Positions 56,123-64,000 of a DNA stretch of 64,000 bases are shown here, piece after piece. Where the stretch lies: contig NZ_CP072600.1 in NCBI RefSeq assembly GCF_019891175.1, forward strand, positions 744,001 through 808,000. Reading direction: 5' to 3'. The DNA comes from Leptothermofonsia sichuanensis E412 (GTDB lineage: Bacteria; Cyanobacteriota; Cyanobacteriia; Leptolyngbyales; Leptolyngbyaceae). The translations under genes were made by a program, and so were the position numbers. Every line of letters starts with the position of its first letter. Position 1 is the stretch's first letter. The notes beneath the pieces are model-generated. The model did not search any database and was not told the origin of the DNA. It saw nothing but the letters and a program-made list of their open reading frames with translations.

Positions 56123-56683
56123 ATGCACGAAGACGACATTGAGATGGAAATAGAGAAGATGACCATTAAAGATGAGGCTGGGCGAACACTCACCTGCACG
56201 GTTGAACATTCCCTGGAGTTAGACGGGCAGGAGTATGTTGTACTGCTCCCGGTCGATTCGCCTGTGGAAATTGTTGCATGGCAGGAAAATGGAGAAGAAG
56301 AAGAAGCCATCACCGTCGAAGATGAAAATGAAATAGACCTTCTCTTTCCCATCGCTAAAGTTGTCCTGGAAGAGCAGAACTTAATCTTGAAGCGTTCGGC
56401 AGTAACCCTGACGGTCGAAGGGGATCTGCCTGACTACAATCTGGATGAAGATGAAGGGCTGGAAGATATTGAAGTCAGTGAAGACGAGGAAGAGCTGCAA
56501 TTTCTGGCGAGCTTCTACTATGAAGAACAGGAATTTGGGATTTACGCCCCCATCGATCCATTCATTTTTCTGGCAAAGATCGATGAAAACAATCAGCCCC
56601 AGTTACTTTCACCGGAAGAACTGGAAAAAATTGAACCCATGCTGCCCCTGATTGAAGACCAGATACTTGACCAACATGAATAG
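56123..56683 (+). CDS. DUF3727 acidic protein
   Basis: 186 aa from the ATG at 56123 with GGAGAG upstream. Very acidic (runs such as NLDEDEGLEDIEVSEDEEEL), no TM. Two half-repeats: RTLTCTVEHSLELDGQEYVVLLPVD and LQFLASFYYEEQEFGIYAPIDP, both ending in a pattern typical of DUF1292/DUF3727 proteins. Found next to ruvX and mltG in many cyanobacteria; function unknown. Confidence 0.8.
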   Translation: MHEDDIEMEIEKMTIKDEAGRTLTCTVEHSLELDGQEYVVLLPVDSPVEIVAWQENGEEEEAITVEDENEIDLLFPIAKVVLEEQNLILKRSAVTLTVEGDLPDYNLDEDEGLEDIEVSEDEEELQFLASFYYEEQEFGIYAPIDPFIFLAKIDENNQPQLLSPEELEKIEPMLPLIEDQILDQHE

Positions 56684-57023
56684 AGCAGGTTCAATAGGCG
56701 GGTGCATGTCCTAAAAAACTTTAATCAGGTGCATCCAGTCAAATAGTTTTACGGTTTCCCTGGCTTTTTTGTTACGCCTTCCTATCTAAATACTGATTTA
56801 AACAGAGGCTGAGGCAGATACCCGATTGAGCGCTTTGCGCTGCTTCTACAGGCTAAAATCGCAAATCCAAAATCTAGAGTGGTATACTGCCTCACCGTCT
56901 TGATTGGCTCTGACAGACAGTTAAACCTTGGACATAGGAGAGAGGGCATCGTCAAACGCCCTTTTATGTGGATTGGAATTTGCAAACAACAATCTTCATA
57001 GGATCCAAAATCCATCACTCATT
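56684..57023. other. Intergenic region before mltG
   Basis: 340 bp. GGTGCAT occurs twice (56700 and 56737). An upstream extension of the mltG frame (from 56928) overlaps this, but shows no protein features. No terminator or RNA gene noted. Confidence 0.4.
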
Positions 57024-58112
57024 ATGAACGCTACAAAAAAACGCCGAAGGTGGTCAATTTTCCCATTTCTGTTGCTGGTTCTGGTAGGGGTTGGAATCTG
57101 GCAAAGCTGGCAATGGTGGACCTGGGTTAAGGCAGCACCCATGACCTCTGTGACTGGAAACACCTCTAAAGGAGTGAAACTGAAGATCACCGAAGGAACC
57201 TCTGCTCAGGAAATTGGGGAAGATCTGGAAGCTCTCGGACTCATTCGATCTGCAACTGCCTGGAACCTCTGGAGTCGCTGGTTGGCTCTAAAAAATCCAG
57301 ACGGTGGATTTCAGGCAGGCACCTATGAACTGTCGCCGACTGAACCCATGGAGGCGATCGCCTCCAAAATTTGGACCGGGAAGGTTGTGCGCAGCAGTTT
57401 CACCATTCCCGAAGGTTGGTCGTTAAGCAAGATGGCCGCCTACTTTGAAGAACGAGGATTTTTCCCTGCACAGGAATTCATTGCCGCTGCCCAGCAATTT
57501 TCTGCCAGCAGCTATCCCTGGCTACCCACCAATCCTCAACCCAACCAGTTCCGGCTGGAGGGTTACCTGTATCCAGATACCTATGAGTTTGTCGGTAACC
57601 CTACGCCCAATGACATTTTGCGTCAGATGCTCGATCGCTTTGAGCAGGTTGCACTTCCCCTCTACCAGGAAGCAAAAGGCAAAACGTCTCTCAGTTTTTC
57701 GGAATGGGTCACTCTGGCAAGTATTGTTGAAAAAGAAGCCGTGATTCCCCAGGAACGTCCTCGAATCGCGGGGGTATTTTTCAACCGCCTGGAGAAAGAA
57801 ATTCCCCTGGGTGCGGATCCCACCGTGGAATATGGACTGGGGATTCAGCAAACTCCCGATAAAACCCTGACCCTGGAGCAGGTCAGAACCCCTTCTCCTT
57901 ACAACACTTACTTAAATCCAGGGCTTCCCCCTACCCCAATTGCCAGTCCGGGGCTTGCCAGTCTCAAGGCTACCCTTTACCCAGAAAATACCGATTACCT
58001 CTATTTTGTCGCACGGTACGATGGGACTCATGTTTTCAGCCGTACTTTGAAGGAACATCAGGCGGCCCAGGACGCCATTCACAAACAACGGGAAGCCCAA
58101 CCCAGGCTTTAA
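57024..58112 (+). CDS. mltG: Endolytic peptidoglycan transglycosylase MltG
   Basis: 362 aa from the ATG at 57024 (MNATKKRRRWSIFPF), which gives a normal N-terminal anchor; the longer frame from 56928 is rejected. One TM helix at about 12-30, then a LysM-like region (VKLKITEGTSAQEIGEDLEALGLI) and the YceG catalytic domain: EGYLYPDTYEF, the catalytic Glu in LASIVEKEAVIPQERP, and PSPYNTYLNPGLPPTPIASPG. Cuts nascent glycan strands in the periplasm and sets their length. Followed by yqeG at 91 bp. Confidence 0.94.
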   Translation: MNATKKRRRWSIFPFLLLVLVGVGIWQSWQWWTWVKAAPMTSVTGNTSKGVKLKITEGTSAQEIGEDLEALGLIRSATAWNLWSRWLALKNPDGGFQAGTYELSPTEPMEAIASKIWTGKVVRSSFTIPEGWSLSKMAAYFEERGFFPAQEFIAAAQQFSASSYPWLPTNPQPNQFRLEGYLYPDTYEFVGNPTPNDILRQMLDRFEQVALPLYQEAKGKTSLSFSEWVTLASIVEKEAVIPQERPRIAGVFFNRLEKEIPLGADPTVEYGLGIQQTPDKTLTLEQVRTPSPYNTYLNPGLPPTPIASPGLASLKATLYPENTDYLYFVARYDGTHVFSRTLKEHQAAQDAIHKQREAQPRL

Positions 58113-58203
58113 GTTCCAGGGATAGCCGCTGACAACCCTAACGATCTTCTGCCCAACGGATCAACTTCTCTACCACTATTCTTTTGCCACTATTCCTGCC
58201 ACT

Positions 58204-58725
58204 ATGCCCTGGGTCGAACTCTTACAACCGGACTTGGTTCTACACGGATCGGTGCTTAAACTAACGCCTGCCATCCTGCAACAGCATCATCTTAAAGGAC
58301 TGGTGCTGGATGTGGATGAAACCCTGGTACCGATCCGGGCGGCAGATGCATCGGCAGAGTTGCTGCCCTGGGTAGAAGAAATTCGGCAAGTCGCCGATTT
58401 GTGGCTTGTGAGCAACAACATCAGTGAAGCTCGAATCCGACGGATCGCCAAAAGTCTGAATTTACCCTATATATCAGGGGCGGCCAAACCCTCCCGACGA
58501 AAAGTCAGAAAGGCAGTCCAGGCGATGAATTTACCTGTCGAACAGGTTGGCATGGTAGGCGATCGCTTATTTACTGATGTGTTAGCAGGCAATCGTCTGG
58601 GCATGTTCACCATTCTGGTAGAACCGATGGTTCATTTAAATGAAACCATGAAACGCTCACCGCTGCATAGTTTTGAGGTCTGGGTTTCCCAGGCTCTAGG
58701 GGCATCCTTTCTACCCGACAAATAG
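58204..58725 (+). CDS. YqeG-family HAD phosphatase
   Basis: 173 aa. HAD subfamily IIIA: nucleophile DVDETLVPI (D37 region), LVSNNISEARI, KPSRRKVRKA, and Mg-binding MVGDRLFTDVLAGNRLG. Homologues in Bacillus and plants act on phosphatidylglycerophosphate, giving phosphatidylglycerol, an essential thylakoid lipid; that role is inference here. In the conserved run after mltG. Confidence 0.88.
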   Translation: MPWVELLQPDLVLHGSVLKLTPAILQQHHLKGLVLDVDETLVPIRAADASAELLPWVEEIRQVADLWLVSNNISEARIRRIAKSLNLPYISGAAKPSRRKVRKAVQAMNLPVEQVGMVGDRLFTDVLAGNRLGMFTILVEPMVHLNETMKRSPLHSFEVWVSQALGASFLPDK

Positions 58726-59054
58726 CACCCCAGCAATTAACGCTCCGCCGTAAACGTAACAAATTCGATACAAAACCCTACAAAACCTGAAAAAGCAAAA
58801 CATAAAGAAAACATTATGAATCCCTCCAGTTTTGCTTATTTCTGTCATCCTAATTACAGTTCAATTGGGGTCAGCAACTATAAAGACCCTAACCATAAAT
58901 CCCGTAAATACTTGAGTAAAGCGCTGGACCTTGTTTATAAAGGATCTGGCGCTTTGCCTTTTTCTTTCCCCCTTGTAAAGGGGATGAAGGATAAAGCGGT
59001 TACCTTCACCCTCTGGCTCTCATCCTTCATCCTGTGCCCTTCGTCCTTCCATCC
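58726..59054. other. Intergenic region between yqeG and proB
   Basis: 329 bp with one terminator-like hairpin (58918-58965). A frame at 58816-59097 overlaps the terminator and lacks protein features. C/T-rich CATCCTTCATCCT sequence precedes the proB start. Confidence 0.4.
58918..58965 (+). terminator. Terminator-like hairpin after yqeG
   Basis: AAAGCGC...GCGCTTT with an inner CCTT/AAGG, followed by GCCTTTTTCTTTC. It is about 190 nt past the yqeG stop, so proB probably has its own promoter. Confidence 0.6.
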
Positions 59055-60179
59055 ATGCCTCAAACCCTTGTCGTTAAAATTGGCACGTCCAGCCTGACAC
59101 AACCAGAAACCGGGCTTCTGGCATTGTCTACCATTGCCGACCTGGTTGAAACGCTCAGTGGGTTACGGCGACAGGGATATCGGATTGTTCTGGTGTCGTC
59201 AGGAGCGGTGGGTGTGGGCTGTGCCCGGTTGGGATTAACCGAACGTCCGCGCCCTATTGCCCTGAAGCAGGCCGTTGCCGCCGTTGGGCAGGGGCGGTTA
59301 ATCCGGGTCTATGATGACCTGTTTACATCCCTTCAACAGCCCATTGCTCAGGTTCTGCTGACTCGCAGCGACCTGGTGCAGCGGAGCAGCTATATCAACG
59401 TAGAGCGCACTTTCAAAGAACTCCTGGGGTTGGGAGTCATTCCCATTGTGAATGAGAATGACACCGTGGCTGTGGATGAACTCAAGTTTGGTGATAATGA
59501 CACGCTTTCGGCGCTGGTCGCCAGCCTGGTCCAGGCAGACTGGTTATTTCTCCTGACAGATGTGGATCGCCTTTACTCTGCTGATCCGCGCAGCAACCCC
59601 GATGCCCAACCCATTCTGCGGGTTGAGTACTTTGCCCAGCTCAAAGAATTTCAGGTCAAAATGGGCGATCGCGGTTCCCGCTGGGGGACCGGGGGCATGG
59701 TCACCAAAATCGCGGCGGCCCAGATTGCCACAGAAGCTGGAGTACGGACGGTGATTACTCAGGGACGCCATCCCAAAAACATTGAAAGAGTGCTCAATGG
59801 CGAACCCATCGGCACCCAGTTTGAACCCCAGCTTAGACCTGCCAATGCCCGTAAACGCTGGATTGCCCACGGGCTTGTGCCAATGGGCAAACTGTATCTG
59901 GATGAAGGTGCGGTTCGGGCAATTCGTAATGCGGGCAAATCCTTACTCGCTGCCGGAATCACCCAGGTAGAAGGAGAATTTGAGCCTCAGGAAGCGGTAT
60001 TGCTCTGCGATCTCGCTGGAGAGGAGATTGCCCGTGGTCTGGTGAACTACAGTAGTCATGAGCTTCAAAAGATCAAAGGCTCCCAATCAGAGGCGATCGA
60101 ATCCATCCTGGGTTACCCTGGTGCCGAGACGGTTGTTCACCGGGATAACCTGGCTTTAAGTGGCTATGGGCAGGGGTGA
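59055..60179 (+). CDS. proB: Glutamate 5-kinase
   Basis: 374 aa from the ATG at 59055 ([18 protein letters not shown]). Phosphorylates glutamate, first step of proline synthesis. Amino-acid kinase domain with [41 protein letters not shown] and [19 protein letters not shown], then a C-terminal PUA domain (about 285-370). Length is normal for the two-domain form. Last in the plus-strand run; convergent with the response regulator. Confidence 0.95.
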   Translation: MPQTLVVKIGTSSLTQPETGLLALSTIADLVETLSGLRRQGYRIVLVSSGAVGVGCARLGLTERPRPIALKQAVAAVGQGRLIRVYDDLFTSLQQPIAQVLLTRSDLVQRSSYINVERTFKELLGLGVIPIVNENDTVAVDELKFGDNDTLSALVASLVQADWLFLLTDVDRLYSADPRSNPDAQPILRVEYFAQLKEFQVKMGDRGSRWGTGGMVTKIAAAQIATEAGVRTVITQGRHPKNIERVLNGEPIGTQFEPQLRPANARKRWIAHGLVPMGKLYLDEGAVRAIRNAGKSLLAAGITQVEGEFEPQEAVLLCDLAGEEIARGLVNYSSHELQKIKGSQSEAIESILGYPGAETVVHRDNLALSGYGQG

Positions 60180-60251
60180 GGCCGGAATCTGATTCAAACA
60201 ACCTTTGATCGCTCAACTTTACAATTCTTAATTTTAAGTAATTATCAACAC

Positions 60252-61046
60252 TTAACTCCTCCCCCGCTCTCCGGCAACCATCTTGGGTGAGGAACGGGTG
60301 ATGGGCTTCTGGCGATTGGAATGACCATTTGAATTGGCGGACTGGAAAGTCAGAGATTCCAGGTTAAATCGATACCCCACATTTCGCACGGTTTGAATCA
60401 GGCTGGGTTGCCGGGGGTCGAGTTCAATCTTTTTCCGCAGGGATAACACATGGGTATCGACTGTACGCGGATTATCGATGGCATCAGGCCATGCCCGTTG
60501 TAACAGTTCTGAACGGCTGAGAGGCATTCCACTTGCCTGAGCCAGAACGTAAAGCAAACTAAATTCCTGGGGGGTGAGGTCAACCAGATCTCCCTTAAAC
60601 CGAACCCGGCGATGAACCAGGTCAATTTTCAGATCACCGTAATCCAGAGAGGCTGGCGGAACGGTGGACTTGCTGCGGCGAGTGAGTGCCTCAACTCGGG
60701 CAAGGAACTCTTGCATCCCAAATGGCTTGGTGAGGTAATCATCAGCCCCTGAACGCAACCCTTCCACAATGTCAGCTTCTGAGTTGCGAGCCGATAACAT
60801 CAGGATCATGGCCTGCTGTTGTTGCTGAAGCCAGCGGCAAAATTCCAGCGCATCCCCATCGGGCAATTCAGAATCGAGAATTACTAAACCAGGCTGACGA
60901 TGGAGAAAGACTTCTCTCGCCTGCTGAATGTCTGCCGATTGATGGACCCAATGCCCTGCCTGCTGGAGGTGCCAACCTAGCAGCGATCGCAAATGGGGAT
61001 TGCTCTCAACAATTTGGATACAAAAAGCTCCCACGGAGACATGCAT
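60252..61046 (-). CDS. OmpR-family response regulator with atypical acidic pocket
   Basis: 264 aa. Receiver with IQIVESNPHLR: the usual DD/ED pair is E14-S15, so Mg2+ binding is weakened; acceptor-position D58 (VILDSELPDG), Ser and Lys (DDYLTKPFG) are kept. Winged helix with DLTPQEFSLLYVLAQASG and VDTHVLSLRKKIE. A 35-residue basic/polar tail (SANSNGHSNRQKPITRSSPK) is added. The wording GWHLQQAGHWVHQSADIQQA seems close to cyanobacterial NblR, which works without normal phosphorylation; this is memory-based and uncertain. Start ATG at 61046. Confidence 0.82.
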   Translation of the reverse strand: MHVSVGAFCIQIVESNPHLRSLLGWHLQQAGHWVHQSADIQQAREVFLHRQPGLVILDSELPDGDALEFCRWLQQQQQAMILMLSARNSEADIVEGLRSGADDYLTKPFGMQEFLARVEALTRRSKSTVPPASLDYGDLKIDLVHRRVRFKGDLVDLTPQEFSLLYVLAQASGMPLSRSELLQRAWPDAIDNPRTVDTHVLSLRKKIELDPRQPSLIQTVRNVGYRFNLESLTFQSANSNGHSNRQKPITRSSPKMVAGERGRS

Positions 61047-61693
61047 TCCTTATAGTTTGTGAATTTAAACCTAGCAGAGGCTTTCGTCAGGGTTTGTAAT
61101 CACTGTTACTCCAGTTGCCCCAGTATTCCCACCGAACTGAAAATCTGGAAAACATTTCTGATCTGAATTGAGCCTTGAAATATAGCCCTTTTCAAGGGTG
61201 TGAGGTACGGTGAGGATGCGAAGCGCCCCACTGCGCCTCACATTCCTGTACCTCATTCAATTGAGAAACGCTATAAACGGCGTAGTGTGAAACGGAAGCT
61301 GATTGTGGGAATTTTACGGGTAGGGAAAAGCCCGTCAGCCTTTACCTGCTTTTATCTTTGCACTGAATCGTCTGTAAATTGGATCTATAAATTGAAAAAG
61401 AAGTGGAGGAGTTGTCTCTCCAGTAATTTTCCGTACTTACAAGACCGGAAACCGTGTTCGGTCTGCTACGACCAGACATACCAGTAATCATTTCATAACA
61501 ACCCTGAGATAGAGAGAGAAGTGAATTCACTAAAGTTAAAATAAAGTTATGGGCTCTAACTTTGATAGGATAGCAGTCTGGGATCACGGACTCCTGACTT
61601 GAAGTTAACTCATGAGAGCAAGTTTTTACCTCGTTCTCTGGTCTAACTGGTTTCATCTGTTGCTGTCTTTGTTTCCATCATTTCATACCAACC
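61047..61693. other. Intergenic region with family A repeat
   Basis: 647 bp divergent region. It holds family A copy 5 and the promoter of the DUF6761 gene. Frames at 61342-61656 and 61612-61833 show no conserved features and are not called. Confidence 0.5.
61181..61275. repeat. Dispersed repeat family A, copy 5
   Basis: TATAGCCCTTTTCAAGGGTG at left and TCAATTGAGAAACGCTATA at right, with TGAGGTACGG and CACTGCGCCTCACATT arms inside. Same terminal structure as the copy at 26843-26936, in reverse orientation. Confidence 0.75.
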
Positions 61694-61936
61694 ATGTTGC
61701 AGGATACTCTCACCATCCGCTACTACCAGAAGCTATCCGACGCTCTGGGAGACCTTTGGAATCGAGGTTACCGCTTCGACGAATTGCGCCTGTATGTGGA
61801 TGGCTACATTGCTGCTCTCAAACACACCAATAGCCTTGAGCCTTACCTGGTTCACCGTTTAGAGGAAGAGATTACCCGCTATCTGCATGACCCCTCCAAC
61901 TTCCAAAAACCAGAGTCAGAGTTGGACTATTACTAA
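61694..61936 (+). CDS. DUF6761-like small cyanobacterial protein
   Basis: 80 aa, helical, no TM: MLQDTLTIRYYQKLSDALGD, FDELRLYVDGYIAALKHTN, YLVHRLEEEITRYLHDPSNF and C-terminal DYY. Recognised from memory as a cyanobacteria-only small protein catalogued as DUF6761. No known function. A clean ATG lies between good coding composition and the upstream non-coding stretch; an overlapping frame at 61612 is a shadow. Confidence 0.7.
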   Translation: MLQDTLTIRYYQKLSDALGDLWNRGYRFDELRLYVDGYIAALKHTNSLEPYLVHRLEEEITRYLHDPSNFQKPESELDYY

Positions 61937-62000
61937 AGACTATTACTAAAAAGGTGATTAGTTATCAGGTGTTAGTTGCCTGAAGTGGGACGATCTTCAG

Positions 62001-62100
62001 ATTTCTGGTGTCTGGGAAGGTTAGCCAGTCAATTCAATTGAAGGCCACGAGACATCGGGAATCCTGGCTTTCAGGTTGCACATGGCGTTAGTTGTTAGAG
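62001..62100 (+). repeat. Dispersed repeat family D, copy 2
   Basis: TTAGCCAGTCAATTCAATTGA, GAGACATCGGGAATCCTGGC and CAGGTTGCACATGGCGTTA match the 36281-36377 copy in order and spacing. Downstream of the DUF6761 gene. Confidence 0.75.
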
Positions 62101-62116
62101 AGAGATGGGGGATTGA

Positions 62117-62719
62117 CTAGTAGCTGGTGACTGACTCCAGATCTGAAGGCGTGTTGCAGTTCAATAGAAGGGTTGAGTCATTCAGGGGAATCTCTTTGAT
62201 GACCTCCTGGGCCAACCAGCGTTGAAAGGAGCGTTCACCCCGGTTAATAGCGGCGTTCAGGCTGGGTAAACACCGTGTCTGGTAGAAGCCGCAGAGGGGT
62301 TCCCAACCTTTTTCAGTCCGTGGCAACAGGGCGATCGCTCCTCCGCTCCGCTCCAGTTCGCCAGTCCACTGCTGAATCACGTCGCTCTGCAAGCAAGGCA
62401 AATCGCAGGCCAGCAACAGAACCCATTCTGTTTTCACATAAGTTAAACCCTGAGCAAAACCAACCAGGGGACCCTGTGGCTTTGACTCAGCGGATGGAAG
62501 CGTCTCTTTGATCAATTGGCAGGTGGATGGAACCACACCCTGATAGCGTTCAATCCAGGACGTAACCACATAAACTTCGGTCGTACACTGTAACGCTACC
62601 TCACACACTCGTTGGAGCAGCGGAACTCCTCCAACTCTGATTAAAGCTTTGTCTCGCCCCATACGAGAGCTTTGCCCCCCGGCAAGGACGATCGCGCTGA
62701 AAGAGTGGGAGTTTGACAT
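62117..62719 (-). CDS. mobA: Molybdenum cofactor guanylyltransferase
   Basis: 200 aa from the ATG at 62719 (MSNSHSFSAIVLAGGQ). Nucleotidyltransferase fold with LAGGQSSRMGRDKAL (GTP-binding signature, consensus LAGGxSxRMGxDKAL), GPLVGFAQGL, LLACDLPCL and the Lys/Asp pattern of MobA. Attaches GMP to molybdopterin for enzymes such as nitrate reductase. The upstream frame to 62803 is not needed. Convergent spacing suggests monocistronic. Confidence 0.92.
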   Translation of the reverse strand: MSNSHSFSAIVLAGGQSSRMGRDKALIRVGGVPLLQRVCEVALQCTTEVYVVTSWIERYQGVVPSTCQLIKETLPSAESKPQGPLVGFAQGLTYVKTEWVLLLACDLPCLQSDVIQQWTGELERSGGAIALLPRTEKGWEPLCGFYQTRCLPSLNAAINRGERSFQRWLAQEVIKEIPLNDSTLLLNCNTPSDLESVTSY

Positions 62720-62825
62720 GGGAAGTAAGGAGGGGTAGTTTTCAGGTTTTAATTGTTGGTTGTTGCTTACCAGAAAAGTGGGAAAAGGGGGGCCACTTTT
62801 CAAATCCTGAACTCCGAATGTTCAC

Positions 62826-62886
62826 CGTTTATCCCTCACTCCTCACTCCTCACCCCTCACTCCTCCACCCCTCACTCCTTCACCCG
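62826..62886. repeat. Short tandem repeat CTCACTCCTCAC
   Basis: Degenerate C/T-rich tandem units (CCTCACTCCTCACTCCTCACC and on) between mobA and the AlkB-like gene, reaching the last codons of the latter. Comparable CCCCTGT or CCCTCTG short tandem repeats are at 36658-36680, 5231-5252 (inside cheA) and 63563-63600. Confidence 0.75.
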
Positions 62887-63501
62887 AAGAGTGCGAAAGG
62901 TCAGAGAAATGCGCGGTTGTCGTATCTGGGTTCTGCCTGCATGGCGATCGCCTTTGCGATAGGGAATGCTGTGTGCCCACTCCCAGCGGGCTTCGCCAGT
63001 CAGAATCAACAGACTGCGCGGGTCGAGCCAGCATTTTTGTTTTTCCCCAGTTTTCAGGTGACGGAACTCCATGACGCAGGCGGAGAGCAGGCTGAGATCG
63101 GCAATCCCGGCGAATTCTGGGGCATCCACATGGAAACTGATGCCTTCTCCGGGGAGGTAACGGTTTGCCAAGATCTGAACCGGAACAGTGGGCAGCCAGT
63201 TTTCCGTGTGCAGTCGGAGGGCGATCGCCTGGATCACTTCTGGCAAGGGTTCCGCCACTTCTCCAGGCACCACGATGCGGCGCGAAAAGGAGTAGGGGAT
63301 GCCAAACTGGCGCACCAATCGTTGCATTCCCACATGGCACCACCCCGCCTGTTCAATCTCTGCTACCAGCATTCTTTCTTCTGCTGCCGTAAGGTAATCC
63401 GGGATGTATTGCAATCCTGGAATGGTCGGGACTGCTGGAGCATCGTCAAACAGGGATAATTGATGGGCGGTTCCATTTATTTCAGCAGTAGTCTCAGCCA
63501 T
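62872..63501 (-). CDS. AlkB-family 2-oxoglutarate/Fe(II) dioxygenase, second copy
   Basis: 209 aa. Fe ligands in SFHVDAPEFAG (H-x-D) and WAHSIPYRKGDR, 2-oxoglutarate Arg in QPRISLTFRTLR. Unlike the 49-kb paralogue, the H-x-D is followed by APEF, and LMVAEIEQAGW and SLFDD at the N-terminus suggest an ALKBH8/bacterial AlkB-like group with protein, RNA or DNA substrate not decided. The C-terminus is inside a CTCACTCC tandem repeat, so the last residues (LRVKE) may be repeat-derived. ATG at 63501. Confidence 0.82.
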   Translation of the reverse strand: MAETTAEINGTAHQLSLFDDAPAVPTIPGLQYIPDYLTAAEERMLVAEIEQAGWCHVGMQRLVRQFGIPYSFSRRIVVPGEVAEPLPEVIQAIALRLHTENWLPTVPVQILANRYLPGEGISFHVDAPEFAGIADLSLLSACVMEFRHLKTGEKQKCWLDPRSLLILTGEARWEWAHSIPYRKGDRHAGRTQIRQPRISLTFRTLRVKE

Positions 63502-63604
63502 CGCTTAAACTCTTAAGTTTTCCAGACTGCGGAGGTTTTGCAAAACCTCCGAGGTCTAAGCTAATAACCCCTCTCCCCTCACTCCTCTCCCTCCCTTCTC
63601 CTTT

Positions 63605-63904
63605 CTACTGCCAGGTAGAAACAGGCTTCAGCACCGCCGGAATTTCAGCTTGATCAGATGGAAACTCTAGCAGGGTTTCACTCAAGCCCAGATAACCCGA
63701 TTCACCAAACGAGCGTAGCATCCGCTGGAGGGCCAGCCAGACCTCTGCTTCATATTCCCAGTCCCGTTGTCGATAAGCCCGGGCAGCGATCGACCGCAGT
63801 GCCCAGAAATAGCTATTCCGCACAATGGAGCCTCCTTTCTTATACTCCGGCACATCTTCATGGTGAATGAATACAATCTGGTCGTCGCTAATTCTGGCTC
63901 TCAT
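63605..63904 (-). CDS. Small conserved hypothetical protein
   Basis: 99 aa from the ATG at 63904 (MRARISDDQIVFIHHEDVPE); TTG at 63928 would add eight residues. Soluble and mixed alpha/beta. VWLALQRMLRSFGESGYLGLSETLLEF is a helical C-terminal part. No family recognised. Upstream 96 bp reach the window end, so operon context is not visible. Confidence 0.5.
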   Translation of the reverse strand: MRARISDDQIVFIHHEDVPEYKKGGSIVRNSYFWALRSIAARAYRQRDWEYEAEVWLALQRMLRSFGESGYLGLSETLLEFPSDQAEIPAVLKPVSTWQ

Positions 63905-64000
63905 TGCAACTAAGGTAGGAGTAATCAAGGAGGGTTATAAGGTATGAATGGTAAAGATTTAAGTTTTACAGCAGTTGTCAATTGACATTGCCACAGTTGG

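Noticed and set aside
62713-63459. 248-codon plus-strand frame opposite the second AlkB gene
   Set aside because: Starts in the C/T tandem repeat and is antisense to a gene with complete catalytic motifs.

Overview
The window is chromosomal DNA from a cyanobacterium, most likely a filamentous Leptolyngbya/Oscillatoriales-type strain. This rests on a photosystem II D2 gene (psbD), crtP-crtB carotenoid genes, an NblB-like HEAT protein, a 2-oxoglutarate decarboxylase/succinate-semialdehyde dehydrogenase pair, several cyanobacteria-specific conserved proteins, and very frequent HIP1-type GCGATCGC octamers. The genus is inference; no rRNA gene is present.

Layout. 0-9.8 kb: a seven-gene minus-strand chemosensory operon (CheW, CheR-TPR, MCP, CheW with a Cys-rich N-terminus, CheA-REC hybrid kinase, CheB, and a receiver-coupled class III nucleotide cyclase). 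Its content and order resemble the Pseudomonas Wsp surface-sensing system, but the diguanylate cyclase output is replaced by a predicted adenylate cyclase. 10.1-11.2 kb: a protein with the N-terminal header of extracellular contractile injection system cargo and a GNAT-like core. 11.5-18.7 kb: an HD-domain protein, upp, an M61 peptidase, a Crp-family regulator with an intact cyclic-nucleotide pocket, an inositol-monophosphatase-family enzyme and an L,D-transpeptidase. 18.8-23.9 kb: the cyanobacterial TCA bypass genes, a divergent MarR regulator and nadA. 24-29.5 kb: a GAF/HD-GYP protein preceded by a structured leader with a 23-codon ORF, a Tat/lipoprotein Rieske protein, a monocistronic psbD, nblB and a CBS protein. 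29.7-43 kb: mmsA, a kinase remnant, conserved unknowns, tRNA-Arg, livG/livF, an OmpR regulator and an intact IS630 element, with many small dispersed repeats. 43-50.9 kb: a pentapeptide-repeat protein, crtB-crtP, dnaN, a DnaA-box cluster that is very probably oriC, an AlkB-family oxygenase and mnmE. 51-64 kb: a Uma2 nuclease, an epimerase, a CofE-like protein, a GNAT-ruvX-DUF3727-mltG-yqeG-proB run, an atypical response regulator, a DUF6761 protein, mobA and a second AlkB-family gene.

Non-coding structure is rich. At least four small imperfect-palindrome repeat families (here A-D) recur between genes, plus CACAGAGG-type repeats and short tandem C/T-rich repeats. The points most worth following are the Wsp-like locus with the exchanged output enzyme and a cNMP-binding Crp protein 6 kb away, the injection-system cargo candidate, the leader RNA at 25.9-26.2 kb, and the psbD copy with substitutions near the secondary donor.
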